Source: Actinomadura sp. DC4 (GTDB lineage: Bacteria > Actinomycetota > Actinomycetes > Streptosporangiales > Streptosporangiaceae). From it: a stretch of 64,000 nt of DNA. Position numbers and translations under genes: made by a program. The stretch covers positions 62,001 through 126,000 of the forward strand of contig NZ_JAUEQY010000002.1 of assembly GCF_030406325.1 (NCBI RefSeq), given 5' to 3'. Below are positions 43,001 through 51,752 of the stretch, in pieces. Each line of letters begins with the position of its first letter. The first letter of the stretch is position 1. The notes below the pieces were generated by a model. That model had not been told where the DNA came from, did not search any database, and was given only the letters and a program-made list of their open reading frames with translations.

Positions 43001-43233
43001 TGCGCGAGGCGGCGAACCGCGTCCCGCCGTCGGAGGCCTACCTCGACGTCGTGAACGACCTGTGGGCCCGCAACTCCGGCAAGACCACGCCCGGCATCGG
43101 CGGCCGAGGGATGATCATCGCGCTGGTGCGCTCACTGCGCCAGAGGTGGCCGGAGGCCGACCTCGCCCGGCTGGCCCCGGGCCTTCGTACGGCGACGTTC
43201 GCCCGCCGCAAGTCGCAGCCCGACCCACGCTGA
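40015..43233 (+). CDS. NACHT domain NTPase (STAND family), possible defence NLR-like protein
   Basis: A 1072-residue STAND protein. Residues 1-330 are helical (NACHT N-terminal helical type). The NACHT NTPase has Walker A GEPGSGKS at 345-352 and Walker B VVMLDGFDEL around Asp418, then a RxxD-like VIVTSRTVV sensor. The winged-helix region contains TYEFLHTTFGEFLVAWLTNR, typical of NACHT proteins. Residues ~680-1072 are helical repeats with a Trp/Arg-rich ending. Bacterial NACHT proteins often protect against phage by sensing proteins and triggering growth arrest. No separate effector gene is adjacent; the N-terminal helical domain may carry it. Start GTG has GGAG 5 nt upstream. Confidence 0.85.
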   Translation: MSESLTYVDALKILGDRQSRLVGLLDGVMSAGLATWAATAWTMGADSSAPMNLFDLKDEVVRFGHESVRRVSERRSGLSRYDRTQRLAAAHAVLVVSSYFETIDRTDLPLVPERLASSAGEKLTHGGSPPKGYVDLIDGLLSDRLPLPEPHVPYARTREAIEAVYDLMSRRLTTLIRAAPAWESLAGRERTRVLDLVRKMPPQALSAYDDAFRRLATDNREFEVWASFTEAAGLSSGLAEVGRLLGEMAGQRVGDRPRSHLIRTYRAALADPVVATGHAPEWVVLPALGEAYVSPRCKAAEVLPGDTPAGLDWWAPHEPVPYVETFLAGFLTLPRAVQAPLVVLGEPGSGKSKLTEVLAARLPEQDFLPIRVELRDVEAESLIQEQIEQAIFRQAGERVSFHDLLDAASGALPVVMLDGFDELLQAAGVNRYDYLEQVRDFQRRQLALGRPVVVIVTSRTVVADRVRYPAGCIALQLQPFSDEQVRQWLEVWKLHNSDILKSRGLRPLTAEAALSHRELARQPLLLLMLAIFDATDNALLTGDASLGQAELYEALLMDFALREIRKTPGNQSLPLSAQHKLAEAELDRLAVVALAMFARGRQSVGDGELDRDLALLRPDPSADADDEALLSLGQRAIGRFFFIHRSEAHARGHRTRTYEFLHTTFGEFLVAWLTNRTLGDLVAVQDLVRNRSTAARLDDGFLHAILSFACVAERAPVVDFLAAIFRGLPEAARGRYRELLLEILDGALYPHPSRSYAAYEPVRHTLTRRLAAYSANLTVLLVLASEGGIGVRAMFPGTGAAVQRWIEHSRLWEAQLTASEWNGLVNTLRARAIRDSGNVDVTLAREDGSPARLLDTFLISPPGSRPETTDYDVLLSHDPDAFDLSAPAGTDLGISIRKMAFLPNWRMGMLLLQTVPYYRSMGDQVRWRQGDDDAALPAYLLALLDYSKDTPAWERAQRYGPCLEALPAFPRLETQVLLRLRDDARTLPVATTVDLLREAANRVPPSEAYLDVVNDLWARNSGKTTPGIGGRGMIIALVRSLRQRWPEADLARLAPGLRTATFARRKSQPDPR

Positions 43234-43308
43234 GACGCGCGGCACTCTGGCCGAGGCGTACCCGGACCGGGTGGTCCTGGGCGTGGGCTTCGGCGCGCCG
43301 GCGGCCGG

Positions 43309-46300
43309 TCACTCGCCGCGCAGCGCCTCCACGGCGTCGCCGAACACGCGGGTGATGTCGTCGGGCGCGACGCGCAGCGGGGTTCCGGGGCCGCCGTAGA
43401 AGCCGTACCGCGCGATCATCTCGCCGGTCAGGCTGGACGCCCGGAGGCTCTGGCCGGTGGCGACGTCGGTGACGGTGAAGCGAAATCTGTCGCGGAGCCC
43501 ATCGTCGAATGACGACTCTCTCCGCGGCCCGAGCTCGCCTCGCACCTCGAAGAGTCGTCCGCCGATCGGCACCTCATGGGTTTCATCGCTCTTCAGGACG
43601 CCGATGTCGTAGAGCTTCACGATGGTCCGGAGTGGAAGTGCGAGATCGCGATGGGTCATCCCCAGCGCGTAGACCCTGCCGTTGTCCCGGGTGAGGACAT
43701 CCACGAGACCATCGTCGTCGCGGAGCCGCCTTCGATGATCTTCAGCTGTCGCCCACGGCGGCGGTTCGTCGAAGTGTCCCGTCCGCAGATGGTTCTCGAT
43801 CTGTGCCAGCGGCCTGTCATTGATCTCGTCGAGCCCTTGTACGGTCTCCATGTCATTGTCGCCGCCGACCACGAATCCGTTGTCCTCCTGGCGGAATGCC
43901 ACCTCATCGAGGCCCAGGTCGCCCGGCCGGACGTCACCGGTGATCAGAGCGTCGCTGATCGGGTCGTGACCATGCCCGACGGTGTAGGAGAGCCAGTCAT
44001 TGTAGAACCGGAGGCCGACCTCTCCATCCGAGGCGAAGAGCGGGTGAGCGAACCGGGAATTCGCGATGACGGGCGAGAGGGCGTCCAGATCGTCGGCGGC
44101 GTAGATTCCGGCGACTCGTTCCCCGTCGAGCCGCACGACCACGTCGACCGGGCCGCCGCCGTACTTCCAGAGCCGACCGCCAGAGTGGTCACCCGGGACT
44201 CGCTCGAATCCGGCCTGGGACAGCTGGTCCGCGATCCTCTCTCCGGCCAGCCCCTGGAGTTCGGCCTCACCGGAACTGGGGCTGCTGAGAGCTCTGTGCC
44301 CACCGCCCAGAATGAAATCATCGGACATCGCCGGCCAGTCGTCCCGATTCGAGAGAGTCTGGACCACCGTTCTGCCATCGAGGTCCCGCACGACGCGAAG
44401 CGCCGACACCGTCCAGTTCGGGTCGGATCTCGAGCCCAGCGGCTGGTAGAGGCGAGGCGCCAGGCCCCGTTCGACGAAGAAGCCCGCGGCCTCCCTGAAC
44501 CCGTGCCCGAACGACGTGACCGGGTGTGGCCTCACGATACGCGCGTCCGTCGCGGCGGCGTCCGCGATGATCCGCACCGCCTCCCTGGTCGTCGCCTCTC
44601 CCTCCGGCGCCATCAAAAGGTCGGCGGCCGCGCCGTGCACCGGCGAGTCCCTCCTCGTGTTCCATACGGCCGAGTAGGCGGGAGGGAGGGAGTCCAGCTC
44701 GACCAGCCGCGCCAAGGCGTCCATCTCCGCGGCGCCGACCGGATCGTCGGGCCGATATCCAAGGACTTCTCGCGCCTTTTCGCGAAATACACCTACGTTC
44801 GGTGCGGCATCGCGGAACCCCATGCCGAACGCATCCGCGAGTTCATGGAGGCGCGGCATCTCGCCCTGCAGGAACTTGAAGTGAAGAGATGTCCCGTAGA
44901 TCTGCCGGGTGGCCTCGAAGAGTTCGATCGTGTACCGGAGATGACCAGAGGTCAGCGGCTCGAAGCCGAACAGCTCACGCATATGGTCGAGCAGAACGGC
45001 ATGATCAGGGATCGGCCGGTCTCCGGCGGGAAAGTCCCTGAGCAGCTGGCTCAAATCCGGAGAGAGCCGCAGACCGGCCTCATGATAGGCACGTCGCCAT
45101 ATTCTGGGCCGCGCGACGCCATCGTCAGATCCTTTTGTGCCGTGGCCCGTGGCACGGTCCCCGTGCCCCGCCCCTTTCGCGCGCTCGTGGAGGTGTTCGA
45201 TGTGACGGTCGAGCACCGAGGCGACCGCCGATACCTCCGACCCCCGCGAGTCCCGGAGTACGTCCCCTCCTGGCATGAACTGCCGGTCCACCGCCATGAG
45301 CGTGGCGTCGCTCCTGACGCCGGGCGCGGTGAGCGAACCGCGCCGAGGGACGCCGGGCTCGATGTACTCATCGGGGAATCCCAGATGATGCCCGACCTCG
45401 TGGGCGTAGACACTCGGCGCCATATCGGCGAACCAGAGATCCGCGTGGGCTCGCTCGACCAGGCCGTGATTCCGGTCGCCCTTGAACTGCACGAAGTCTC
45501 TCGTCGGCTCGCCGACGACCTCGTTGAACTTCAGCTCGACATGAAGTTGCGAATGGTCGGGGAGAATGTGCTGGTAATTGTAATACCGGTCCACCGCCTC
45601 CACCGCGTTCTCCATCACCGTCCGGGCCAGCCCGGGACTCTCGGCCCGGTAGTTCACTTCGAGCGTGAACTCCGTGACGTCCCGCTCGGCGCCGCCGTGC
45701 TCCGTCAGGGTCATCCGCCGTACCCGCAGGTCCGAGCTCCGGACGAGATCGCTGACGACGTCGTGAGCCGTCGCGGACTCCTTGAGCCGCACCCACTGAT
45801 GGTGCGACAGGGCGTCGGCCGGGTCGATCCGGTTCGCGTACCGACCACGCAGCTCGACCAGTTCGTACCCGCTCCTGATGTACAGGTGCCGTGCGCCTGG
45901 GCCGGGGTGCTGAGAACCGGCGTCTTCGCCGCCCGTCGAGCCCGGCCCGGCCTCCGGCACCGTCGGTCCGGCGAAGAGACGGCGAAGACGCCGCCACGGA
46001 GTGAAGCCACCCTCCTGCCTCGGCGCCGGAGCGTGCGTTCCACCGTCCGGCAGGGGCGATCCGTGCCAGACCTGATCCGCGAGGGCGGTCTGAGGCGTCA
46101 CCCGAGGGTCCGGGCGAGGCTCCCCGGAGCCGGGGGCCACGACCGGGGGCGCGGCGCGGGACGGACGCTCCGAACCCAGGATCGCGGCGACGGAGGTGCC
46201 CTCGGGGCGACCGCCTTCGGAGGCGGGGGCAGGGTCGGTACGGACGTTCAGCAGCGCGTCGAGGCCTCCGGGCACACCTGAACCGGACGTGGCGTGCGCG

Positions 46301-47952
46301 CCCTGCGAAGCCGGAGCGGTTCCCGTGTGCCCGCCCGCCGCCCGGTCGAGCCCCGGCGGCCCGGCGAAGGAGGTGTCCGTCGCGGTCCGGTCGAGCCCCG
46401 GCGGTCCCGCGAGAGAGGTGTCCGTCGCGGTCCGTACGCCGTGCCCGGCGACGGTGTGGGCGGTGTCCAGGGCGACCGGCCCGGACACGACATGGTCCCC
46501 ACCGGACCGGGGCGAAGACGTCTGTGCGACATCGGCGGAGGCGGGCACGGCGTGAGCCGTCCGGGTGTTCTCCGCGCCCAGAGCCGAGTCGTGCGCGGCG
46601 CCGGCCGGAGGAAAGGCGTCCCCGCCTACGGGCCGTGCGCCTTCGCCGCCGCGCCGGGCGTCGAGGAAGTCGTGCACGAACCCCTTCGCGGCGTGGCCCG
46701 ACTCGGCGCCGAGGCCGACGAAGGCCATGCCGAAGCCGGTCTCCGCGGCATGCTTCCAATCCCAGCCGTGCCCGCTCGCCCACCCGGTCGTCGCCATCGC
46801 CGCGGTTCCCACGGTCCCGCCGACGGCGAAGCGGGCCATCATCCCCTTCCCGCCCGGCGACTCCATCGCCCGGAGCAGACCGGCGACGGAGGGAGCGTGC
46901 CGCGCCAGGCCGGGGAGCCCGGCGTTCGTCGTACCGATCATGCCGCCGGCCAGCGCGCCCTGCCACAACGCCGCCCACAGCTCAGCCGCGTCGAAGTCCC
47001 CGCGGAACGCCTGACCGATCCCGGCGAGACCGCCGGAGAACGTCATCCCCAGCACCGCCTCCCTGATCGCCCGCAGGACGATCTGCAGTGCCCGGCCGTC
47101 CAGCCGGATGAGCGGCAGCACCGCCGCCTCGGTCCACCCGCCGAGCAGAGCGCTGCATCTCATCAGCATCACGACGAACACGGCCGAGGCCAGGCACTGC
47201 GCCTGCGATCGTCTGATCGCGTCGATGGCGTGCCCGCAGTAGTCCGCCAGGCCTCCGCAGCGACCGGCCAGGTCGGCCAGCAGCCCCGCCTCGCCGTGGA
47301 CGAGCCGGGCGGTGGACCCGAACGCGTCCGTGGCCGTCCCGTACCCGCTGCCGGTCACGTGTGCCGAGTGGCCGGCCACCAGGCCGATCACGCCGCGGAC
47401 CACCTGCTCGAGCGCCCGCGCAGCGTCGCGCAACTCCCCCACCTGGCCGACGTGACCGTCCGGCCACTCGGACCCGGCGCCCACCGCCTCGAGGATCCAC
47501 AGGGCCTGGCGCCAGGCCGGCGGAGCCGCCACCGTCGAGGGCAGCCCGCCGGAGACAGTGGGCAGGACGTACACCTCCGGTTCGGCCGCCGGCGGGATTC
47601 CGGCCTGCCCCGCAGGCCGGCCGCCGAGCTGGTCGGCCACCGTGCCGTCGGCCTCGACGTACACCTCGCCCGAGGCGGCCAGGCCGGCTCCCATCCGGCG
47701 CAGAAGGTTCACCGTCCAGGCCAGGTCCCGCACCAGCCCGTCGCGCTGCCCGACGAATCCCGGCGCCCCCGACGCTTCATCACCCTTGAACAGCGCCTTC
47801 CCCAGCTCGTCGCTCCCGAAGGGCTGGGCGTTCATGGCCCGGTAGAACGCGTCCAGGCCGCCGGCGGAGTAGGCGAGGTCGTACGCGGCCTGCTGGAAGC
47901 CGTTCCCCGCCCGCCCCCAGGCGCCCGGGACGACGCCGAACCCCGGCGTCAT
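43309..47952 (-). CDS. Giant toxin-like protein: WXG100-like N-terminus, zincin metalloprotease domain
   Basis: A 1547-residue protein. Residues 1-240 resemble the WXG100-like/CpnT N-terminal region of type VII secreted effectors (MTPGFGVVPGAWGRAGNGFQ). A hydrophobic block around 250-340 follows. An Ala/Gly/Pro/Thr-rich linker spans ~430-720 and includes a doubled 15-residue unit. A zinc metalloprotease signature HEVGHHLGFPDEY lies at 851-863 (HExxH). The ~600-residue C-terminal half has no recognised domain (segments such as FGHGFREAAGFFVERGLAP). No immunity gene is adjacent. ATG at 47952 is chosen; upstream residues to 48066 look non-coding. It could be a polymorphic toxin or a secreted adhesin-protease. 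Confidence 0.8.
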   Translation of the reverse strand: MTPGFGVVPGAWGRAGNGFQQAAYDLAYSAGGLDAFYRAMNAQPFGSDELGKALFKGDEASGAPGFVGQRDGLVRDLAWTVNLLRRMGAGLAASGEVYVEADGTVADQLGGRPAGQAGIPPAAEPEVYVLPTVSGGLPSTVAAPPAWRQALWILEAVGAGSEWPDGHVGQVGELRDAARALEQVVRGVIGLVAGHSAHVTGSGYGTATDAFGSTARLVHGEAGLLADLAGRCGGLADYCGHAIDAIRRSQAQCLASAVFVVMLMRCSALLGGWTEAAVLPLIRLDGRALQIVLRAIREAVLGMTFSGGLAGIGQAFRGDFDAAELWAALWQGALAGGMIGTTNAGLPGLARHAPSVAGLLRAMESPGGKGMMARFAVGGTVGTAAMATTGWASGHGWDWKHAAETGFGMAFVGLGAESGHAAKGFVHDFLDARRGGEGARPVGGDAFPPAGAAHDSALGAENTRTAHAVPASADVAQTSSPRSGGDHVVSGPVALDTAHTVAGHGVRTATDTSLAGPPGLDRTATDTSFAGPPGLDRAAGGHTGTAPASQGAHATSGSGVPGGLDALLNVRTDPAPASEGGRPEGTSVAAILGSERPSRAAPPVVAPGSGEPRPDPRVTPQTALADQVWHGSPLPDGGTHAPAPRQEGGFTPWRRLRRLFAGPTVPEAGPGSTGGEDAGSQHPGPGARHLYIRSGYELVELRGRYANRIDPADALSHHQWVRLKESATAHDVVSDLVRSSDLRVRRMTLTEHGGAERDVTEFTLEVNYRAESPGLARTVMENAVEAVDRYYNYQHILPDHSQLHVELKFNEVVGEPTRDFVQFKGDRNHGLVERAHADLWFADMAPSVYAHEVGHHLGFPDEYIEPGVPRRGSLTAPGVRSDATLMAVDRQFMPGGDVLRDSRGSEVSAVASVLDRHIEHLHERAKGAGHGDRATGHGTKGSDDGVARPRIWRRAYHEAGLRLSPDLSQLLRDFPAGDRPIPDHAVLLDHMRELFGFEPLTSGHLRYTIELFEATRQIYGTSLHFKFLQGEMPRLHELADAFGMGFRDAAPNVGVFREKAREVLGYRPDDPVGAAEMDALARLVELDSLPPAYSAVWNTRRDSPVHGAAADLLMAPEGEATTREAVRIIADAAATDARIVRPHPVTSFGHGFREAAGFFVERGLAPRLYQPLGSRSDPNWTVSALRVVRDLDGRTVVQTLSNRDDWPAMSDDFILGGGHRALSSPSSGEAELQGLAGERIADQLSQAGFERVPGDHSGGRLWKYGGGPVDVVVRLDGERVAGIYAADDLDALSPVIANSRFAHPLFASDGEVGLRFYNDWLSYTVGHGHDPISDALITGDVRPGDLGLDEVAFRQEDNGFVVGGDNDMETVQGLDEINDRPLAQIENHLRTGHFDEPPPWATAEDHRRRLRDDDGLVDVLTRDNGRVYALGMTHRDLALPLRTIVKLYDIGVLKSDETHEVPIGGRLFEVRGELGPRRESSFDDGLRDRFRFTVTDVATGQSLRASSLTGEMIARYGFYGGPGTPLRVAPDDITRVFGDAVEALRGE
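46344..46433. repeat. 45-bp tandem repeat inside the giant toxin-like gene
   Basis: Two 45-bp units (46344-46388, 46389-46433) encode the duplicated DRTATDTSLAGPPGL and DRTATDTSFAGPPGL in the linker. The copy number may vary between strains. Confidence 0.8.
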
Positions 47953-48105
47953 CCCGCCGTCCGCGGACCCGCACACGCGCCGCGCTCCGCGACGACCGAC
48001 AGGCAACCGATCTTGACGCGCATGTCCGGAAGAGTACAGAAACAGGCTGTTATCTGCCCTCCACATGCCTGTTGAGCGGAGTGCGCCGGTGGGCTCGCGG
48101 ACCCG

Positions 48106-49011
48106 TCACAGGGCGGTGAAGACCTCACGGACGCAGCCTCGCAGCCAGGCGTGGGCGGCGTCGGTCTCATAGCGGTGGTGCCAGGCCATCGCGAGCGCCA
48201 CGGGCGGCACCTCGATCGGGAAGTCGAAGACGGCGAGCCCCAGCCGGTCGATGAGCGGCGCGTGCAGCCGCCGGCCCGCCCGGCCCACCAGGTCGGTCGT
48301 CAGCAGGATGAGCAGGGCCGAGGAGAAGGACGGCGCCGACGCGACCACCCGGCGCCGCAGCCCGTACGCGGCCAGCGCCGTGTCGATCGGGCCCTCCAGG
48401 CGGCCCCGCCGTGAGGTGGTCAGGTGTTCCGCGGCGGCGAACCGCTCGGGCGTGATCTCCCCGTCGAGCAGCGGATGCCCGGCCCGTACGACGCCGACGC
48501 CGAGGTCGTCCAGCAGGGGTTCCACGACGACGTCCGGCGGCCGGTCGGCGATCGCGCCGATCTCCAGGTCGATCCGGCCCTCGCGCAGCGCGCCCGAGTC
48601 GGCGGCACCCTCGGGAAGCGAGCGGATCGAGACGCCCGGCGCCTCCGCGCGCATCCGGCCGAGCAGGGTGGCCGCCGCGACCGCGGTGATCGAGTCGTCC
48701 GCCTGGAAGGTGAACGTGCGGTCCAGTGCCGCGAGGTCGAGTGCCCGCTCGGTGAACACCGAGTTCGCGCGTTCGACGAGCTCGTGCACCTCGGCGTGAA
48801 TGGCCAGGGCCCGCGGCGTCGGCACCATCGCCCGGCCCGAGCGCACCAGCACCGGGTCGCCGAGCGCCTTACGGATGCGCGCGAGCGTACGGCTCATGGC
48901 GGGCTCGGACAGGTGGAGTCGCGCGGCGGCGGCCCCGACGCTCTGCTCCTGGAGCAGGACGTCGAGGGACACCAGGAGGTTCAGGTCCAGCCGGGAATGC
49001 GTCTCGTGCAT
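48106..49011 (-). CDS. LysR family transcriptional regulator
   Basis: A 301-residue LysR of the NodD/LinR-like group: HTH DLNLLVSLDVLLQEQSVGAA then LSEPAMSRTLARIRKALGDP, effector domain from about residue 90 (FTFQADDSITAVAAATLLGR). AAGGTG precedes the ATG at 49011. Divergent from the MFS transporter gene 87 bp away, so it probably controls export of a drug-like or endogenous compound. The effector is unknown. Confidence 0.9.
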   Translation of the reverse strand: MHETHSRLDLNLLVSLDVLLQEQSVGAAAARLHLSEPAMSRTLARIRKALGDPVLVRSGRAMVPTPRALAIHAEVHELVERANSVFTERALDLAALDRTFTFQADDSITAVAAATLLGRMRAEAPGVSIRSLPEGAADSGALREGRIDLEIGAIADRPPDVVVEPLLDDLGVGVVRAGHPLLDGEITPERFAAAEHLTTSRRGRLEGPIDTALAAYGLRRRVVASAPSFSSALLILLTTDLVGRAGRRLHAPLIDRLGLAVFDFPIEVPPVALAMAWHHRYETDAAHAWLRGCVREVFTAL

Positions 49012-49098
49012 GTTTCACCTTCGAAAGATGCATTTGATAGCAAGTTACCGGCGAGCTTACGTTGTGTCGCGTTGAGAGTCCCACCCCCGGAGGTTCCC

Positions 49099-50559
49099 GT
49101 GACTCTGCAGACCGAGCTGAACCCGCCCGAGACCGGACACCCCCGGCGTACCGCGATCCTGGCGCTGATGTCGGTCTGCGCGACGATGACCGTCGCCCTG
49201 GTCGCCGCGATCAACCTGGCCATCCCCAAGCTGTCCGCGAGCACGCTGCGGCCCTCCTCGGCCGAACTGTTGTGGATCGTCGACGCGTACGTCCTGGTGT
49301 TCGCCTGCCTGCTGATCCCGGCCGGGGCGTTCGGCGACCGGCACGGCCGCAGGGGCGCGCTGCTCGCCGGCCTCGGCCTGTTCGCCGCGGGCTGCCTGGT
49401 GTGCGCGCTGTCGCCGGGCGTCGGCGTCCTGCTCGCCGGGCGGGTGGTCACCGGCGTCGGCGCGGCGCTGATCATGCCCGCGACGCTCTCGCTGTCCATC
49501 CAGTCGTTCCCGCCGACCCGGCGGCCGTACGCGGTCGCCACCTGGACCGCCGCGACCGGTCTCGCGGGCATCTTCGGCAACGTCGGCGGCGGGCTGATCC
49601 TGGAGTACCTGCCCTGGCAGGGACTGTTCTGGGCGATGGCGCCGATCATGCTCGTGCTGCTGGCCCTGGCCGTACGGCTCGCGCCGCACTCCGACCGGCA
49701 CCCCGCCGACCTGGACCTCACCGGCTCCGCGCTGCTCATCCTCTCCTTCGCCGCGCTGCTGTACGGGATCATCGAGGGCCCGGAGCTGGGCTGGGCCTCC
49801 GGCAGTGTGATCGGCGGTTTCGCGGTCGCGGCCGTGGTCTGGGCGATCTTCACGGTACGGGCGCTGCGCGTCGAGCACCCGCTGATCGACCCGCGCGTCT
49901 TCCGCGTCGCCCGGCTGCGGGCCGGCGTCATCGGCGTCGGGTTCGGGTTCTTCGGGCTGTTCGCGCTGTTCTACGTCAACGCCCAGTTCCTGCAGTACGC
50001 GAAGGGCTTCTCGCCGGTGGTGACCGGGGTGGCGATCGGCCCGCTGGCGCTCGGCATGCTGGTCACCTCCCGCTGGAGCGTGAACCTGGCCGACCGCTTC
50101 GGCGCGCGCCCGCTCGTCACGGCGGGCATGGTGACCATCGCCGTCGGCCTCGCGCTGGTGTCGCTCACCGGGCCGGACACGCCGTACCTTCTGTACGCGC
50201 TGTTCCTGGTGGTCATGTCGCTCGGCATGGGCCTGTGCGTGCCGACGCTGTCGACGGGCGTCATCGGTGCGCTGCCCCGTGGGCAGGCGGGCCTGGGGTC
50301 GGGCCTGAACGGCGCGGCGAGGGAGATCGGCAGCGCCCTGGGCGTGGCCGTGCTCGGCACGATCCTCACCGAACGGTTCACCGCCCGTACGCCGGGAGGC
50401 GCCCACTCCGTCGGCGAGGCCCTTGCCCGCGCGGGCCACAGCCCCCGCGCCGTGGCCGCGTTCGTGGACGCCGTGGCGATCGGCTACCGCTCCGCCGCGG
50501 TCGTCGTCCTCCTCGCCGCCGTCTTCGTCGCGATCTGGTTCCGCCCCGCGAACAAGTGA
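49099..50559 (+). CDS. MFS drug/H+ antiporter, DHA2 (EmrB/QacA) family
   Basis: A 486-residue transporter with 14 predicted helices. Motifs: AELLWIVDAYVLVFACLLIP (D1-like), GAFGDRHGRRGALLAGLGLF (motif A) and GRVVTGVGAALIMPATLSLS (motif C). GTG at 49099 follows CGGAGG. It is divergent from a LysR regulator and 37 bp upstream of a siderophore-interacting protein. DHA2 pumps export multiple hydrophobic compounds; the real substrate is unknown. Confidence 0.92.
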   Translation: MTLQTELNPPETGHPRRTAILALMSVCATMTVALVAAINLAIPKLSASTLRPSSAELLWIVDAYVLVFACLLIPAGAFGDRHGRRGALLAGLGLFAAGCLVCALSPGVGVLLAGRVVTGVGAALIMPATLSLSIQSFPPTRRPYAVATWTAATGLAGIFGNVGGGLILEYLPWQGLFWAMAPIMLVLLALAVRLAPHSDRHPADLDLTGSALLILSFAALLYGIIEGPELGWASGSVIGGFAVAAVVWAIFTVRALRVEHPLIDPRVFRVARLRAGVIGVGFGFFGLFALFYVNAQFLQYAKGFSPVVTGVAIGPLALGMLVTSRWSVNLADRFGARPLVTAGMVTIAVGLALVSLTGPDTPYLLYALFLVVMSLGMGLCVPTLSTGVIGALPRGQAGLGSGLNGAAREIGSALGVAVLGTILTERFTARTPGGAHSVGEALARAGHSPRAVAAFVDAVAIGYRSAAVVVLLAAVFVAIWFRPANK

Positions 50560-50561
50560 TC

Positions 50562-50577
50562 TATAGTCGCGACATAT
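50562..50577. promoter_or_regulatory. Near-palindromic operator before the siderophore-interacting protein gene
   Basis: TATAGTCGCGACATAT, centred on the perfect GTCGCGAC palindrome, sits 2 nt after the MFS stop and 20 nt before the next start codon. Its position over the expected promoter suggests a repressor site (PadR or TetR type); the regulator is not adjacent on present evidence. Confidence 0.5.
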
Positions 50578-50596
50578 CTCGAAAGGAGGCCGAGCC

Positions 50597-51283
50597 ATGG
50601 TGAGCGTACGAAGCGCGGGCAAGGTCCTGATCGACCGGTTGTTCGTCCGCGGCACCGTCACCGCGATCGACATGGTCACGCCGCGAATGCGCCGGATCGT
50701 GCTCGACGCGCCCGGGCTGGAGTGGACCCCCGGCCAGCACGTCCGCGTCGCCGCCGACGGTGTGATGACACGCCGCACCTACTCGGTCTGGGACTACGAC
50801 GGCACCTCCCTGGAGCTGTACGTCCTCGACCACGGCGAGGGCCCCGGCGCCCGGTGGGCCCGGTCCGTACGCCCTGGGCAGGAGGTCGTCTTCGGCAAGC
50901 CCGAGGGCAACCTGGTCACCCGCCCGTCCGCGTACCACCTGTTCGCCGGCGAGGAGACCGCGGCGGTGGCGTTCGGGCCGATGCTGCGGGCGCTCGGCGA
51001 GGTCCCCGTGTACGGCGTGGTCGAGGCGGACACACCCGGGGACCGGCTCCCGGTCGACCTCACCTGGCGCTTCCGCGAAGGCACGTCCGCCGCCTCGTCG
51101 GACTCTCTCGTCCAGGCCGTACGCGATCTGGACCTTCCCGACGAGCCGGGCACCGCCTACGTCGCCGGCGAGGCCCGTACCGTCCAGGCCGTGCGGGCCC
51201 ATCTCGTCCGCGACCGCGGCTGGCCACGGCGGTCGGTCGTCACGAAACCGTTCTGGACTCCCGGCAAGAAGGGTATGGAGTAG
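50597..51283 (+). CDS. Siderophore-interacting FAD-binding protein
   Basis: A 228-residue SIP/ViuB-type ferric-siderophore reductase: FAD-binding beta-barrel with MRRIVLDAPGLEWTPGQHVR and RRTYSVWDYDGTSLELYVLD, then a NAD(P)H-type C-terminal domain (AYHLFAGEETAAVAFGPMLR, AYVAGEARTVQAVRAHLV). These enzymes release iron from ferric siderophores in the cytoplasm. AAGGAGG lies 8 nt before the ATG. No iron box is evident; a near-palindrome lies at 50562-50577. Confidence 0.9.
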   Translation: MVSVRSAGKVLIDRLFVRGTVTAIDMVTPRMRRIVLDAPGLEWTPGQHVRVAADGVMTRRTYSVWDYDGTSLELYVLDHGEGPGARWARSVRPGQEVVFGKPEGNLVTRPSAYHLFAGEETAAVAFGPMLRALGEVPVYGVVEADTPGDRLPVDLTWRFREGTSAASSDSLVQAVRDLDLPDEPGTAYVAGEARTVQAVRAHLVRDRGWPRRSVVTKPFWTPGKKGME

Positions 51284-51308
51284 TTTCAGGGAGTGACCAG
51301 GGGGTTCG

Positions 51309-51662
51309 ATGGCTGACCGCACGCGCCGGTCGCCGTTGGCGTGCCTGCTGGTCGCGCTGGTCCTCGCGCTCGGGCTCGGCGGAGCCGCCCGTACCGGGGC
51401 CTCGGCCGGCGACGGTCACGCGGTCGTGGCCGCGGCGTCCGGAGGCCAGGGCCCGCAAGCCGTACTCGATCTCCACTCCCACCCCCGGCTCGGCGAGCAC
51501 CGCTCGTCCGGCAAGGCCGCCGGGCCGCTGTCCGCCCTGGTCGTCGCCCTCCTCATCGGCCGGCGGCGACGGTCGTTCCGGCCTGTCGCGACGCTCTCCG
51601 CCCCCGGGCGGCCGGCGTGCGGCAGCCGCGCGCCACCCGGTCTCTCCACCACGCCGGCATAG
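51309..51662 (+). CDS. Small putative secreted or membrane protein, 117 aa
   Basis: Signal-like N-terminus (ADRTRRSPLACLLVALVLAL) and a second hydrophobic helix near residue 75 (GPLSALVVALLIGRRRR) followed by a Arg/Pro-rich tail. GGGGG lies 5 nt before the ATG. It has no recognised family; the coding pattern is fair. A longer frame on the opposite strand (51240-52040) is a shadow of GC bias. Confidence 0.6.
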   Translation: MADRTRRSPLACLLVALVLALGLGGAARTGASAGDGHAVVAAASGGQGPQAVLDLHSHPRLGEHRSSGKAAGPLSALVVALLIGRRRRSFRPVATLSAPGRPACGSRAPPGLSTTPA

Positions 51663-51752
51663 GGACGGGCCGCCCGTCCCCCGGCGGCCATGCCCGGATG
51701 CCCGTGACGCGGGCGGCCACGCGCCGTCCGTGGTGACTCTGTGGAGAAACCG

